The notes: a model not told the origin generated them from the letters alone. A stretch of 64,000 bases of DNA from Actinomycetota bacterium (GCA_021325435.1 JAJPHE010000087.1:1-64000); one strand, 5' to 3'. Positions 1 to 9,953 are shown, counted from the first letter of the stretch. Numbers and translations: made by a program.

Positions 1-4
1 ATAG

Positions 5-78
<74 letters not shown>

Positions 79-117
79 GCGCACCGAAGACTTTAGCAGC
101 CCGCCGACGGGGCCCTC

Positions 118-3039
118 TCAGGCCGAGGGCGTGGTGGTGCTGGTCGTGGTGGTCGACCCGCCAGACCCCGAGGAGGAGCCCCCGCCGCTGGCCTGGCTGA
201 TCAGCTGTCCCATCCTGTTGACGTCGTTCTGGTAGGCGCCCAGGTCCCCCTTCTGGAGGTCGGCCTGGGCGGCCTGGTAGGCGGCGGCGGCCTGGGACAG
301 CAGGGCGCTGACAGCCGGCGAGACGCCCGGGCCGGTCGGGGTGGGGGGCGGCGCCTGGCCGGGCTTCTGCTCGAGGGTCGGCGGGGCCGACCCGAAGATG
401 TCGGCCAGCGCCTTCTGGAGGGTGTCCTCCATGACCGCCTGCTGGCCGGAGACCACGATCACCTTCTTGAGCTCGGGGAGCGGGTTGCGGTCGGACTGGA
501 TGTAGAGCGGGCGTACGTAGATCAGCGACTTCTGGATCGGGATGACCAGCACGTTGCCCAACTGGACCTCGGAGCCTTGCTGGTTGAGCAGGCTGATCTG
601 CGAGGTGATGGTGGGGTCAGCGGCGATGCGGGCGTCCACCAGCGAGGGCCCGTCGATCAGCTGGCCCGGGGGCATCTGGAACACCTGGAGCTGGCCGTAG
701 TCGCTGGGATCGCTCTTGGCCACCATGAAGGCAGACAGGTTCTGCTGCTTGTCCCCCTGCGAGCGCGGCACGTAGGCCTGGAGGATCAGGAAGCTCTCGT
801 TCTGGGACCCGGGCAGGCGCATCAGCAGGTACTGGGGGTCCATCCGCTTCTGACTGATCGACACCACGAAGCCCTGGGCGTTGGTGGTCTGGGTGCCGGT
901 GAGGGCGGCCGACGGCGACCCCTCCCCCGCGCTCTGGGAGACGTTCCAGGCGTTGGCCGCGTTGTAGAAGTCGTTGACCTTGCGGATGTGGTAGCGGCCG
1001 TACATGGTCGTCTGGATCCGGAACAGGTCCTCCGGGTAGCGCAGGTGCTGGCGGAGGGCCAGCGGCATGGTCGAGCCCTGGGTGAACAGCTTGGGGAACG
1101 CCTTCTCGTACGACTTCACGATGGGGTCGGACGGGTCCATCACGTAGAACTTCATGGAGCCGTCGTAGGCGTCGATGACGACCTTCACCGAATTGCGCAG
1201 GTAGTTGAAGCTGCCTCCGAGCCCGCTGGTCTGGGGGAGGCTGGACGTGTCCGCCAGCTGCGCGTACGGGTAGTGGTCGGTCGTCGTGTAGGCGTCCTGG
1301 ATCCACACGATGCGGCCGTTCACGATCGCGGAGTACGGATCGGCGTCCAGCTGCAGGAACGGCGCCGCCTTGTTGACCATCTGCTGGATGTCGCGGATGA
1401 AGATCACCCGTGACGACGAGCTCACCTGACCGGAGATGAGGGGGTTGATGTCCCCGAAGCGCAGGGCGAAGGCGGTCCGGCGGAAGAACGAGCCCAGCTT
1501 CACCCCGCCGGCTCCGGTGTAGGTGCTGGTGACGTTGGTGCCGTCGGGCTGCTGGTAGTCGATCTCCGGCTGGCGGCTGTCGGCGATGACGTAGCCCCCC
1601 ACCCCCAGCCCGAAATAGACCTGGGGCTGGCGGATGGAAGGCACGCCGGGGTCGGACTGGGGCGGGATGTTCTGGATGACGAACACCGGGTTGCCGTCCG
1701 GGTTGGCGGCGTTGGCCTCCGACAGCACCGCCCCGTAGCCGTGGGTGTACTGCAGGTGCAGGTTCACCCACGACTGGGCCGGGAGGTCGTCGGGGTTGAG
1801 CTGGCGCACCGCCATCAGCGTCTGGGTGAGGTTCCCGCCCAGCTGGTAGCGGTCGATGGAGAGGTCGTTGAACTGGTAGTAGGAGCGGATCTCCTGGAGC
1901 TTCTGGTAGGTCTGGGTGGCGAAGGCCGGATCCCACAGCCGCACGTTGCGCACGGTCAGCGAATCGTTCTCGAGAGTGGTGGCGGTCAGGTCGGGACTGA
2001 ACGGGAAGTCGGTCACCTGAACCTTGTCGATGCCGTAGGCGGCCCGGGTGGCCTCCATGTTGCGGGCCAGGTACGGCTTCTCGAGGGCGTTCTCCGCCGG
2101 CTGGACCCGGAACTTCTGCATCACCGCCGGGTAGACCGCCCCCACGATCACCGACACGAACGCCCACAACCCGACGGCGAGGATCGGCAGGACCCAGCCC
2201 TGCAGGCGGATGTTGTAAAGAAACAACACGAAGGCGACCAGCGAGATGAGGATCAGCAACGTCAGGGCCGGCAGCTGAGCCTTGACGTCGGTGTACAGCG
2301 CCCCGTTCACCACCCCTCGGGTGGAGAAGTCGAGGTTGAACCGCTGCAGGTAGTACCCGATCGCCTTGAGCAGGGCGAGGCAGCCCAGCAGCACGGAGAT
2401 GTGCGCCTTCACCTGCGGGGTGACTCGGTTCTGGGGTACCTGAAGGCGGATGCCGCCGTTCAGGTAGTGGGCGACGACCGTGACGATGGTGACGACGACG
2501 ATGGCGACGAAGGCCCAGCTGATGAGGTACGAGTAGAAGGGCAGCTTGAAGACGAAGAACCCGATGTCGCGGTGGAACTGCGGGTCGTTGCTACCGAATG
2601 GGACGGAGTTGCGGAACATCAGCCAGCGGTTCCACTGGCTGGACGCGCCAGTGCCGACCAGCAGGGCGAGGATGAGGGCGGCGATGGCCCGGACTTTGCC
2701 GGCGTGAGGGCCGACGGCGTCGCGGTAGCGCTGGACGAACTCGTCCTCGGGTCCGGCCATCCGATAGGCGGGGGCCAGCCGGTCGGCGATGCTGAGGCTC
2801 AGCCAGACGGCCACGAAGAAGATGGCGGTGAACACCACGGCCAGCTCGATCTTGGTGACCACCACCCCCTTCCACACCGAGGTGAACCCGACCGAGCCGA
2901 ACCACAGGTAGTCGGTGTAGAAGCCGGCGATCCCCCGTAGCGAGAAGATGACGATGATCAGCACCGCCAGCAGCGCCAGCAGTCCGATGCGGGTGCGCGA
3001 GGGCCTTCTCCGGCGGGGCCGGTCGCTGGTGGATCGCAT
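118..3039 (-). CDS. UPF0182 family integral membrane protein
   Basis: This 973-aa protein has about seven hydrophobic helices in its first ~330 residues (for example a GLLALLAVLIIVIFSL stretch). A long, mostly hydrophilic C-terminal part follows, probably outside the membrane. The tail is proline-rich and then Ser/Gly/Thr-rich low complexity. Length and architecture match the UPF0182 (COG1615) family, which is largely actinobacterial and has no established biochemical role. The ATG start sits 13 bases after the stop of the upstream DivIVA gene, so the two are probably cotranscribed. Family assignment is strong; function is unknown. Confidence 0.9.
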   Translation of the reverse strand: MRSTSDRPRRRRPSRTRIGLLALLAVLIIVIFSLRGIAGFYTDYLWFGSVGFTSVWKGVVVTKIELAVVFTAIFFVAVWLSLSIADRLAPAYRMAGPEDEFVQRYRDAVGPHAGKVRAIAALILALLVGTGASSQWNRWLMFRNSVPFGSNDPQFHRDIGFFVFKLPFYSYLISWAFVAIVVVTIVTVVAHYLNGGIRLQVPQNRVTPQVKAHISVLLGCLALLKAIGYYLQRFNLDFSTRGVVNGALYTDVKAQLPALTLLILISLVAFVLFLYNIRLQGWVLPILAVGLWAFVSVIVGAVYPAVMQKFRVQPAENALEKPYLARNMEATRAAYGIDKVQVTDFPFSPDLTATTLENDSLTVRNVRLWDPAFATQTYQKLQEIRSYYQFNDLSIDRYQLGGNLTQTLMAVRQLNPDDLPAQSWVNLHLQYTHGYGAVLSEANAANPDGNPVFVIQNIPPQSDPGVPSIRQPQVYFGLGVGGYVIADSRQPEIDYQQPDGTNVTSTYTGAGGVKLGSFFRRTAFALRFGDINPLISGQVSSSSRVIFIRDIQQMVNKAAPFLQLDADPYSAIVNGRIVWIQDAYTTTDHYPYAQLADTSSLPQTSGLGGSFNYLRNSVKVVIDAYDGSMKFYVMDPSDPIVKSYEKAFPKLFTQGSTMPLALRQHLRYPEDLFRIQTTMYGRYHIRKVNDFYNAANAWNVSQSAGEGSPSAALTGTQTTNAQGFVVSISQKRMDPQYLLMRLPGSQNESFLILQAYVPRSQGDKQQNLSAFMVAKSDPSDYGQLQVFQMPPGQLIDGPSLVDARIAADPTITSQISLLNQQGSEVQLGNVLVIPIQKSLIYVRPLYIQSDRNPLPELKKVIVVSGQQAVMEDTLQKALADIFGSAPPTLEQKPGQAPPPTPTGPGVSPAVSALLSQAAAAYQAAQADLQKGDLGAYQNDVNRMGQLISQASGGGSSSGSGGSTTTTSTTTPSA

Positions 3040-3052
3040 GTGAGGGGCGAGC

Positions 3053-5413
3053 CTAGGTGGTTAGCGGCGCCAGCAGGCAGCGACAGCCGGCGTGAGCCGG
3101 CGGGTGGGCCTGCCCGGTCGGGAAGCCTTCGCCGGCGGGAACGGGGCCGGCCAGGCCGTTGTCGTCGCAGTCGGGGCAGGGGCCGCCGTCGTCGTCGACC
3201 ACCCACCGCACGGTCGTGCCGCTCGGCAGCGAGGCGAGGACGCCCCGGCCGAAGGCGCCCACCGCGTGGTCCATGGCCAGGGACTCCAGCCGCTCACCTT
3301 TCCAGGAGCGGTAGGCGGCTCCTATGGCGTCGGCCGTGACGCCCTCGTCGCGCTGCTCCTCCGCCAGGAGGGTCGACAGCCGCTGGCGCAGCGGGCCGAC
3401 CACGGCGCCGGCGAGCTCGCGGGCGGCGTCGGAGACGTCTTTGGGCTCGGCGGGTGAGGCGTCGGCGAAGAGCTCGCCGGCGAACCCGGCCCCGGCCCGG
3501 AAGGCCTCAGTGACCAGGGGCGAGACCGATTCGGCGTAGCGACCGAGGTGCTCGTCCTCCTCGGGTAGGACCGGGCCCGGTCGCCCGCGGGTGCTACTGC
3601 GCAGACGGTCGAGGACGTCGTTCTGGTCGTCCTGGAGGGCCCGCTTCAGCTTGCGCGACAGGCGCTCGTGCAGCGGGGCCAGCAGCTGGTTGCGGCGGTT
3701 GAGGGCCTCGACTTCGGAGGCGTCCTCCTCGTCGGCTGGGGCTGGGGGCTCCTCGAAAGTGGTTTCCTCCTCGGCGGCGACCGTCTCTTCGGCCGGGCCG
3801 GCGCCCGGCTCGGCGACGGTCCCATCCGCGCTGGCTTCGGTTAGGGGAGCCCCGGCCGCATCGGTCTCGCCCTCGGCCGGGGCGTCGGAGGTCGCCAGCA
3901 CCTCTTCGGCCTTGCGCAGAGCGGCCTGGCGCTCGGCTCGGATGCGGGCGAACAGCTCGTCCACCGAAGGGGCAGCCGCCTTGGCCTCCGCCCCATCCTC
4001 GGCCGGCGAGTCAGCCGTCGCCTCGAGCGATCCCTCGGTCCCCTCCTCGAGCAATCCTTCGTCCCCGGCGGCCGGCTCCGCCTGAGCGGGTTCGCTCACC
4101 TCAGGCTCGGCCGGGCGGATGATGCGGACACCCTCCTCGACGGCGGGGTGCTCACCGGACGAGGCGCCGGGGTGGCGGCGACCACCCTCGGGCCGACCCC
4201 AGCGGAGGATGCGCAGGGAGGAGCCACGACGCTCCTCGCTGACCGGCCCCTCAGGGTCCGACGGGGGCGTCTCAGCCGGCGGCGGCACCAGCGACGGCCC
4301 CCGTCCGACCGGTGCTGGGGGCCGGGCGATGCGGCCCGGCCCGGTTGGCGGGCGCGACTGGGTCGCCGCCCCTCCTCCGAGCACGGTGATCTTGGGCGGC
4401 GCCGGCCGGGCGGGCTCCGCCGGGGTCTGGGCGGGCACCTCGGGCTCGGGCACCTCGGGCCCGGGCGCAGCTGGTTCGGCGTTGGGGGAGGGCGCCGGCG
4501 CAGAGGTCAGCAGCGGAGGCGCGGTCGCCGCAGGGGTGTCGACCGGGGCGGGCTCCTCGGTAGCAGACGGCGGAGCCTCGGGGATGGGAGGCGGTGCCGG
4601 CGCCGGGCCGGGAGCATCGGCGAGGGAGCTGAGCTCGGGCGGTATCGACTCCGGCTCCTCGAGGGCCCGCCGGAAGGCGGCGTCGGCCTCGGCCTTGGCT
4701 TCGGCCTCGACCCGGACCAGGGCGGCCTCGGCCTCCTCGATCATGCGGCGGACCCCGCTCACCGCCGTGAGCAGGCTCTCGCGGCCAGCGCCGAGCTGTT
4801 CGACCTGGGCGTGCATGACCCGCCGGCGGCGCATCAGCTCGCCGAGCAGCTTGGCCCGCAGCTCCCCGGCCTCCTGGCTGATGGCCTCGGCCTGGGTCCG
4901 GGTGGAGCTCATCAGATCGTCCGCCTCGCGGCGGGCGGCGGCGATGACGGCCCGGGCCTCGACCGTGGCCGCCTGGCGGATCTGGGAGGCGGCCTCCTCG
5001 GCCGCGGCCGTGCGTTCGTCGAGGACAGTCTCGGCCGCCCCGCGGATCCGCGCCGCCTCGTCGTGGGCGTCGCGCAGCACCTTGGCCACGTTCTCCTCCG
5101 CCTTGCGGCGGATGTCGGCGGCGGCGTCGTGGGCGGTGTGGAGCAGGCGGGCCGCCTCCTGGCCCAGGGCCTCGGTGAGGGTCTCTTCGTCCAGCTTGGG
5201 GAAGGCCGCCCGGTCGCGGGCCTCGCGGATCTGACGGAGCAGCTCCTCCTCGCGCCGGGCGAAGGACCGGATCTCCTGGGCCACCTGGTTGAGGAAAGCG
5301 CGCACCTCGGCCTGGTCGTAGCCCCGGAAGGCGGACGCGAACGTCCGCCTTGTGATCTCCTCGGCGGCCACCGATGCGGCCGACGCCAGCGGATGCACGC
5401 GGTCGTCCGGCAT
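3053..5413 (-). CDS. DivIVA-domain protein with phage gpF-like Cys/His C-terminus
   Basis: The protein is 786 aa. Residues ~20-60 (FASAFRGYDQAEVRAFLNQV) are a DivIVA-type membrane-curvature/polarity domain. An Ala/Glu/Arg-rich coiled coil follows to ~240, then ~300 residues of acidic Pro/Ala-rich, probably disordered linker. A helical C-terminal region ends in a Cys/His cluster (CPDC near 746-749, HPPAH, CRC at 777-779). That cluster resembles the end of Mu gpF/SPP1 gp7 head-morphogenesis-type domains, which is a family recollection rather than a search result. DivIVA proteins normally scaffold polar growth or division proteins. Neighbours are UPF0182 (13 bases downstream) and a sensor kinase (38 bases upstream). 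The role of the tail is unknown. Confidence 0.8.
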   Translation of the reverse strand: MPDDRVHPLASAASVAAEEITRRTFASAFRGYDQAEVRAFLNQVAQEIRSFARREEELLRQIREARDRAAFPKLDEETLTEALGQEAARLLHTAHDAAADIRRKAEENVAKVLRDAHDEAARIRGAAETVLDERTAAAEEAASQIRQAATVEARAVIAAARREADDLMSSTRTQAEAISQEAGELRAKLLGELMRRRRVMHAQVEQLGAGRESLLTAVSGVRRMIEEAEAALVRVEAEAKAEADAAFRRALEEPESIPPELSSLADAPGPAPAPPPIPEAPPSATEEPAPVDTPAATAPPLLTSAPAPSPNAEPAAPGPEVPEPEVPAQTPAEPARPAPPKITVLGGGAATQSRPPTGPGRIARPPAPVGRGPSLVPPPAETPPSDPEGPVSEERRGSSLRILRWGRPEGGRRHPGASSGEHPAVEEGVRIIRPAEPEVSEPAQAEPAAGDEGLLEEGTEGSLEATADSPAEDGAEAKAAAPSVDELFARIRAERQAALRKAEEVLATSDAPAEGETDAAGAPLTEASADGTVAEPGAGPAEETVAAEEETTFEEPPAPADEEDASEVEALNRRNQLLAPLHERLSRKLKRALQDDQNDVLDRLRSSTRGRPGPVLPEEDEHLGRYAESVSPLVTEAFRAGAGFAGELFADASPAEPKDVSDAARELAGAVVGPLRQRLSTLLAEEQRDEGVTADAIGAAYRSWKGERLESLAMDHAVGAFGRGVLASLPSGTTVRWVVDDDGGPCPDCDDNGLAGPVPAGEGFPTGQAHPPAHAGCRCLLAPLTT

Positions 5414-5451
5414 GGTGTTTCGAGATTACGACCTGGGGCGTCGCCGAACGG

Positions 5452-8064
5452 TCATCCTCCACGACCTGCGGCTCGGCGGCCCTCCCCCGGAGCGGCGGGC
5501 AGGACGAGGGCGACGGCGGACCCCTTGCCGACGACCGAGGTGCACTCGACCCGACCCCCGTGTCCCTCGGCCACCCGCATGACGAGGGGCAGCCCGAGGC
5601 CGAGTCCCCCGAAGCGGCGGGTGTCGGAGCTGTCACCTTGAACGAACTCGGCGAAGGCGGCCCTCTGCTCCTCCTCCGACATCCCCTTCCCCTCGTCGCG
5701 TACGGTCAGGCGGACGGTGGAGTCGTCGCCGGCGGCGGCCTCGAGGACGACCTTGCCGCCCTCGGGCGAGAACTTGACCGCATTGTCGATCAGCTCGTCG
5801 AGGGCGAGCCCGACCCAGCGGCGATCGCCGAGGACGGGTGGCGCGCCGCGGGGCGCCTTGCGCACCAGCGTGTGGGGTGGCGTCACCTTGGCCGCCCACC
5901 GGTCCATCGCCTCGTCGAGGATCACCCGGGCCGGCATGGGCTGGCGGTCGACCTCCAGCCGGTTGCCGCCGGATGAGGCGAAGAACTCGAGCATTTCGAC
6001 GGTGCGCATGAGCCGGCGCGACTGGTCGAGGATCTCGGCCTGCCAGAGGCGGGCCCGGGCCGGGTCGACGTCGCGGCGGCTGAGGATCTCGGTGAAGCCG
6101 ACGATGGCGGTGAGGGGTGTGCGCAGCTCGTGGCCGATACGCGAGAGGAACTCGGTCTTCATCCGCTCGAGCTCGAGCTCGGGCCGCAGGTCGCGCACGA
6201 GCAGCACGGCGCCTCCGGCCGTGCCGTCCGGCCCGGTGAGGGGGGCGGCCGACACCGCCACCGGAACGGGGGCGCCGTCGCTGGCGATCACCGTTCCGGC
6301 CCCGGTGAAAGGCAGACGGTCGCGCTCGGCCACGGCGGCGGCCACGGTGCGGCCATCCTCCAGCCGGGCGGCGAGCACCGTGTCAAGCGGGCGTCCGAGC
6401 GCCTTGGCCTGGGTGGCGCCGGACAGCAGCTCGGCGGCCCGGTTGAAGTCGGTGATCCGCCCGTCGGCGTCCACCGCCACCAGCGCCTCGGCCATGCCCC
6501 CCACGACCGACTGCAGCCGGCCACGGAGGCGGGCCTCCTCGGCGGCGGCCAGGCGGAGGGCGCCCTCCTTCTCCTCGATCGACTCGGCCATGGAGTCGAA
6601 GGCTTGGGCCAGGGAGCCGATCTCGTCCGGGGAGCTGATGCCGGTGCGGACCCTCGTCTCGCCGCCGCTGATGCGGCGGGCGGCGGCGGTGAGGCTCTCG
6701 AGGCCCCTGCTGATCCGGTCGCTGGCCAGCACGGAAAGGAGGAAGGCGAGGACGGAGCCGCCGAGGGCGATCAGGAACAGGGTGCGGAACAGAGAGTTGC
6801 GTGAGTTGTCGAACAGGGTGGTGGGCGACTCGGCCACCAGGGCCATGACGCCGGTGCCGCCGGCTCCGGCCACTGGTCGCACCGACACGAACTTGGCGCC
6901 GACGGTCTCGGCACCGGCACCCGGGGCACCGCCGCCGAGCGCGACGGCGGCCAGGCGGGCGATCGGCGCCGAGATGGAGCCGACCGGCGGGTAGGAGCTG
7001 AGCACCCGGTGCCCGTCAGTAAGGACCAGGGTGAGGGTCGGGTCGTCGCTCGCCTGGTTGCGCAGATAGGCGTGGTCGATCGCGGTGACGGCGACGGCCA
7101 CGCCGATCGGCGACAGCGAGCCGGCGGCGGTCTGCACCTCGGCCGGGTAGGCCCCCACTTCGACCGGCAGGCCGGCCACCACTCCCGCGGTGCCCTGGCC
7201 GTTGGCCGTCTGCAACGCCTTCGAGACGAGGACGGACCGGCCCAGGGCGGCGGCCACCCCGTTGCCCAGGGCGGCGTCGAAGCCCGGCGAGGTGGCCAGC
7301 ACGGCGCCGTCGGTTCCGACGAAGAGCAGGTGGACGTCGGAGAAGAACTGGCTGGACAACTGGCCGAGCCAGGCGCTGGCGGCGTCGGCCGTAGGAGGGC
7401 TGGGGTTGAAGGCGGCCTCGGCGGAGGCAGCGGCCACCTTGGCGTCGCGCAGGTCGGGCTGCCACGCGTCGCGAAGCGTCGTCGCCTCCACTGCGGCGCG
7501 CGAGTCGACCCGGCGCAGGGCGTCGTCGCGCACGGTCGTGGACAGCACCGTCGACAGGGCGGCGGACAGCACCACCACGATGAGCAGCAGCGTGCCCGCG
7601 GCGGTGGCGGCCAGCCGGGCCCCGATCATCCGGCGGCTGGCGTTGATGACGGCGCCACCGACGCCGATCGCCCCGGCGACGAGCAGAGACTCGGTGGCCA
7701 AGACGGAGTGGGTCGCCGCCACGCCGGCCGAGGCGGCGACGAGGGCCCCGCCGGCCCGCAGCAGCCCGGCCGGTATCCGTCCGCCGGCCCAGCCGAAGGC
7801 GGCCAGCGGGGCGAGGGCCAGGGCGAGGGCTCCGCCGGCCCGCAGGCCGATGACAGTGGGGGCGGCGACCTGGCCGGGCATCAGGGCGCCGTGCACGAAC
7901 GCCGAGGCGCCGAGGGCCGACAGCCCGAGCCCGAGCCAGAACGCCGAGGCCGGGCGGGTGGCCACCAGTTCGATGCGGAGGGCCAGCACCGCTAGTCCGG
8001 CCAGGGCGACCAGGAAGGTGACGATCTCGGCGGCGAACTGGAACTGGGCGGCCGAAGCTCCCAT
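5452..8064 (-). CDS. membrane sensor histidine kinase (HAMP-PAS-HisKA-HATPase)
   Basis: This is an 870-aa kinase. Residues 1-175 hold several hydrophobic helices, ~180-420 form a predicted extracytoplasmic sensor region, and a further helix lies at ~425-447. Next come HAMP (~450-500), PAS (~515-625), and a HisKA dimerisation domain with phospho-acceptor His645 in GHELRTPL. The ATPase domain follows, with N-box LIDNAVKFSPEGG (~758-770), G1 DEGKGMS and G2 GGLGLGLPL. All catalytic boxes look intact. No response-regulator gene is adjacent, so it is an orphan kinase here. It is 38 bases upstream of the DivIVA gene, suggesting cotranscription; the signal is unknown. Confidence 0.93.
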   Translation of the reverse strand: MGASAAQFQFAAEIVTFLVALAGLAVLALRIELVATRPASAFWLGLGLSALGASAFVHGALMPGQVAAPTVIGLRAGGALALALAPLAAFGWAGGRIPAGLLRAGGALVAASAGVAATHSVLATESLLVAGAIGVGGAVINASRRMIGARLAATAAGTLLLIVVVLSAALSTVLSTTVRDDALRRVDSRAAVEATTLRDAWQPDLRDAKVAAASAEAAFNPSPPTADAASAWLGQLSSQFFSDVHLLFVGTDGAVLATSPGFDAALGNGVAAALGRSVLVSKALQTANGQGTAGVVAGLPVEVGAYPAEVQTAAGSLSPIGVAVAVTAIDHAYLRNQASDDPTLTLVLTDGHRVLSSYPPVGSISAPIARLAAVALGGGAPGAGAETVGAKFVSVRPVAGAGGTGVMALVAESPTTLFDNSRNSLFRTLFLIALGGSVLAFLLSVLASDRISRGLESLTAAARRISGGETRVRTGISSPDEIGSLAQAFDSMAESIEEKEGALRLAAAEEARLRGRLQSVVGGMAEALVAVDADGRITDFNRAAELLSGATQAKALGRPLDTVLAARLEDGRTVAAAVAERDRLPFTGAGTVIASDGAPVPVAVSAAPLTGPDGTAGGAVLLVRDLRPELELERMKTEFLSRIGHELRTPLTAIVGFTEILSRRDVDPARARLWQAEILDQSRRLMRTVEMLEFFASSGGNRLEVDRQPMPARVILDEAMDRWAAKVTPPHTLVRKAPRGAPPVLGDRRWVGLALDELIDNAVKFSPEGGKVVLEAAAGDDSTVRLTVRDEGKGMSEEEQRAAFAEFVQGDSSDTRRFGGLGLGLPLVMRVAEGHGGRVECTSVVGKGSAVALVLPAAPGEGRRAAGRGG

Positions 8065-8111
8065 GGCCCCCTACGGTGGCGACACCGCCGGAAATCCGAC
8101 GGCGACCAATT

Positions 8112-9221
8112 CTACTGCCCGGCTGGTGGCGGGGGCGGAACGCCGGAAACGTCCCCACCGTTGGCCGCGATGGCCGCCAGGGCCTGGTCGAGGGTGGAGA
8201 CCTTCACCACCTTCAGGTGGGGTCCGGCGTGGGAGACGGCGTCGCGGTACTCGCCGGGCGGCACGAGGAACAGCACGGCGCCGGCGTTGGAGACCGACAC
8301 CGTCTTTTCGGCCACTCCCCCCACGTCGCCGACATTGCCGTCGGGGTCGATGGTGCCGGTGGCGGCGATGCGCTGGCCGCCGGTCAGCTTGCCGTTGACC
8401 AGGACGTCGATGATGCCGAGGGTGAAGGCCAGTCCGGCCGACGGCCCTCCGATGTCACCCGAGTTGATGGACACCTTGAACGGCAGGTCGAAGTGCTCGC
8501 CCCGGGTGCCGAGGGCGACGCCGAGGAAGGCGCGGTTCGGGTTGTCGGGTCGGCGGGTGAGGGTGACGGCGACGTTCTGGGTCCGGCCCTGGCGGTCGAG
8601 GGTGAGGGCGATGTTCTGGCCCGGGTGGTCGGCGACCAGGGCGGTGGTGACGTCGGTGTCGAGTTGCACCGGGCGGCCGTCGATGGCGGTGATGGTGTCG
8701 CCGACGTGCACGACCGGGGCCGCCGGGGTCTTGGGCACGACCTCCTCGACGAGGGCCCCGGTGCCGTGCTCAGGGACGCGGTAGCCGAGGCGGCGCAAGG
8801 CGGCGACCTGAGCGTCCTGCACCGAACCCTGCATCTCCTCGTTGTTGATCTGCTGTAGCTCCCCTGTCGGCAGGTTTCCGAGGATCGATTCGCGCGAAAC
8901 GATCTGCACGTCGTGGTTAAACCACGCGTAGACGAAGTCGATGGGGCGGGCCTGGCGCAACAGCACGGTGGTGAGCATCACCGCCCCGCTCACCGGGTGG
9001 CGCTGGTTGGCGGGCACCGTGATCATCGGCGCCACCGGGCTGGTCGTGCCCGGGCTGAGCTCGAAGTACGGCAGGTTGACGGTGATGCTCACCAGGTCGA
9101 TGACGACGATGACGGCGGCGATGACGCCGAGGATCCACGTGCGGGCGCGCCGGGGCTCCGGGGCGTCCTCGGCCGGGGGGGCGTCGGCCGGCGGGGCGTC
9201 GAAGGTCGCGATCGGTTCCAT
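8112..9221 (-). CDS. membrane-anchored PDZ/Lon-like (S16) serine protease
   Basis: The 369-aa protein has one N-terminal transmembrane helix (ILGVIAAVIVVIDLVSITV), a PDZ domain in the middle (~150-225) and a C-terminal Lon-type proteolytic domain. The catalytic serine lies in GDIGGPSAGLAF and the lysine of the Ser-Lys dyad is likely in GDVGGVAEKT. This architecture is that of the YlbL-type PDZ-Lon family found in Gram-positive bacteria, which degrade proteins at the outer face of the membrane. The PDZ domain would present the substrate. It lies between the tetR gene (33 bases) and the sensor kinase (47 bases), all on the minus strand. Confidence 0.9.
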   Translation of the reverse strand: MEPIATFDAPPADAPPAEDAPEPRRARTWILGVIAAVIVVIDLVSITVNLPYFELSPGTTSPVAPMITVPANQRHPVSGAVMLTTVLLRQARPIDFVYAWFNHDVQIVSRESILGNLPTGELQQINNEEMQGSVQDAQVAALRRLGYRVPEHGTGALVEEVVPKTPAAPVVHVGDTITAIDGRPVQLDTDVTTALVADHPGQNIALTLDRQGRTQNVAVTLTRRPDNPNRAFLGVALGTRGEHFDLPFKVSINSGDIGGPSAGLAFTLGIIDVLVNGKLTGGQRIAATGTIDPDGNVGDVGGVAEKTVSVSNAGAVLFLVPPGEYRDAVSHAGPHLKVVKVSTLDQALAAIAANGGDVSGVPPPPPAGQ

Positions 9222-9254
9222 CCAGTTAGGCGCGGCGGGGGCCCGAGACTAGGG

Positions 9255-9911
9255 CTAGCGGTCGAGCGCGGGGACCGCGGCCGGCGCGAGGGTGCCGGCG
9301 AAGGCGGCGTGGAGCCACACGTCGACCAGCCCGTCGACGACACGGTCCTGGGGGACCCGGTCCTCGCCGGGCTCGCCCAGGGCGTAGTGGGCGAAGGCGA
9401 ACCACTCGACCATCGAGCCGAGGGCGTGGGCGGCGACAGTGGTGTCGAGTTCGTCGCGGATGAGGGAGGCCTGCCGGTTGCGCTCGAGCAGGCGCTCGAT
9501 GCGCTCCACGAACGGACGGCGCAGCTCCATCCACATCTTCTCGATCTCGGCGTCCTGCAGGGCTCCTTCGATGAGGGCCCGCCACAGCCCCCGGTGGTCG
9601 GCGAAGACCTGGAGGAAGCCGGAGAGAGCGACGCGCAGGGCATCGCGGGGGTGGGCGGCCCACGGCGCCTGGGCCTCCTGGTACATGCGGGTGACGGCGT
9701 CCTCCATCACCTTGGCGAAGGCGTCCTGCTTGTTGCGGAAGTACAGATAGAAGGTGCCGTGGGCGGTGCTGGCCGCCTTGGTGATGGTGCCGACCGTGGC
9801 CGCCTGGTAGCCGCGGGTCTCGAAGACCGTCCGGGCCGCCTGCAGCAACTGCTCGGCCGTCGTCTCGGCCCGCCGCTGCCGTCTCCTCGGCTGCTGCGGC
9901 TCGTACGCCAT
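9255..9911 (-). CDS. TetR/AcrR family transcriptional regulator
   Basis: The protein is 218 aa. The N-terminal helix-turn-helix is typical of TetR: TAEQLLQAARTVFETRGYQ, then an AATVGTITKAA recognition segment and the GTFYLYFRNKQDAF signature. The remaining ~150 residues form the variable helical ligand-binding and dimerisation domain. Family members usually repress a divergent or adjacent gene, so the HEAT-repeat gene starting 42 bases away and its own operon are the obvious candidate targets. The ligand cannot be predicted. The ATG start is the first in frame and leaves the domain complete. Confidence 0.9.
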   Translation of the reverse strand: MAYEPQQPRRRQRRAETTAEQLLQAARTVFETRGYQAATVGTITKAASTAHGTFYLYFRNKQDAFAKVMEDAVTRMYQEAQAPWAAHPRDALRVALSGFLQVFADHRGLWRALIEGALQDAEIEKMWMELRRPFVERIERLLERNRQASLIRDELDTTVAAHALGSMVEWFAFAHYALGEPGEDRVPQDRVVDGLVDVWLHAAFAGTLAPAAVPALDR

Positions 9912-9953
9912 CGTGCCCCTTCCAGGCCCGCTGAAGTGCTAGAGCGGCCCTCG

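Noticed and set aside
577-2940. Plus-strand ORFs of 278 and 399 aa (577-1413, 1741-2940)
   Set aside because: They are antisense to the UPF0182 gene, with no recognisable domain and compositional bias of a shadow frame.
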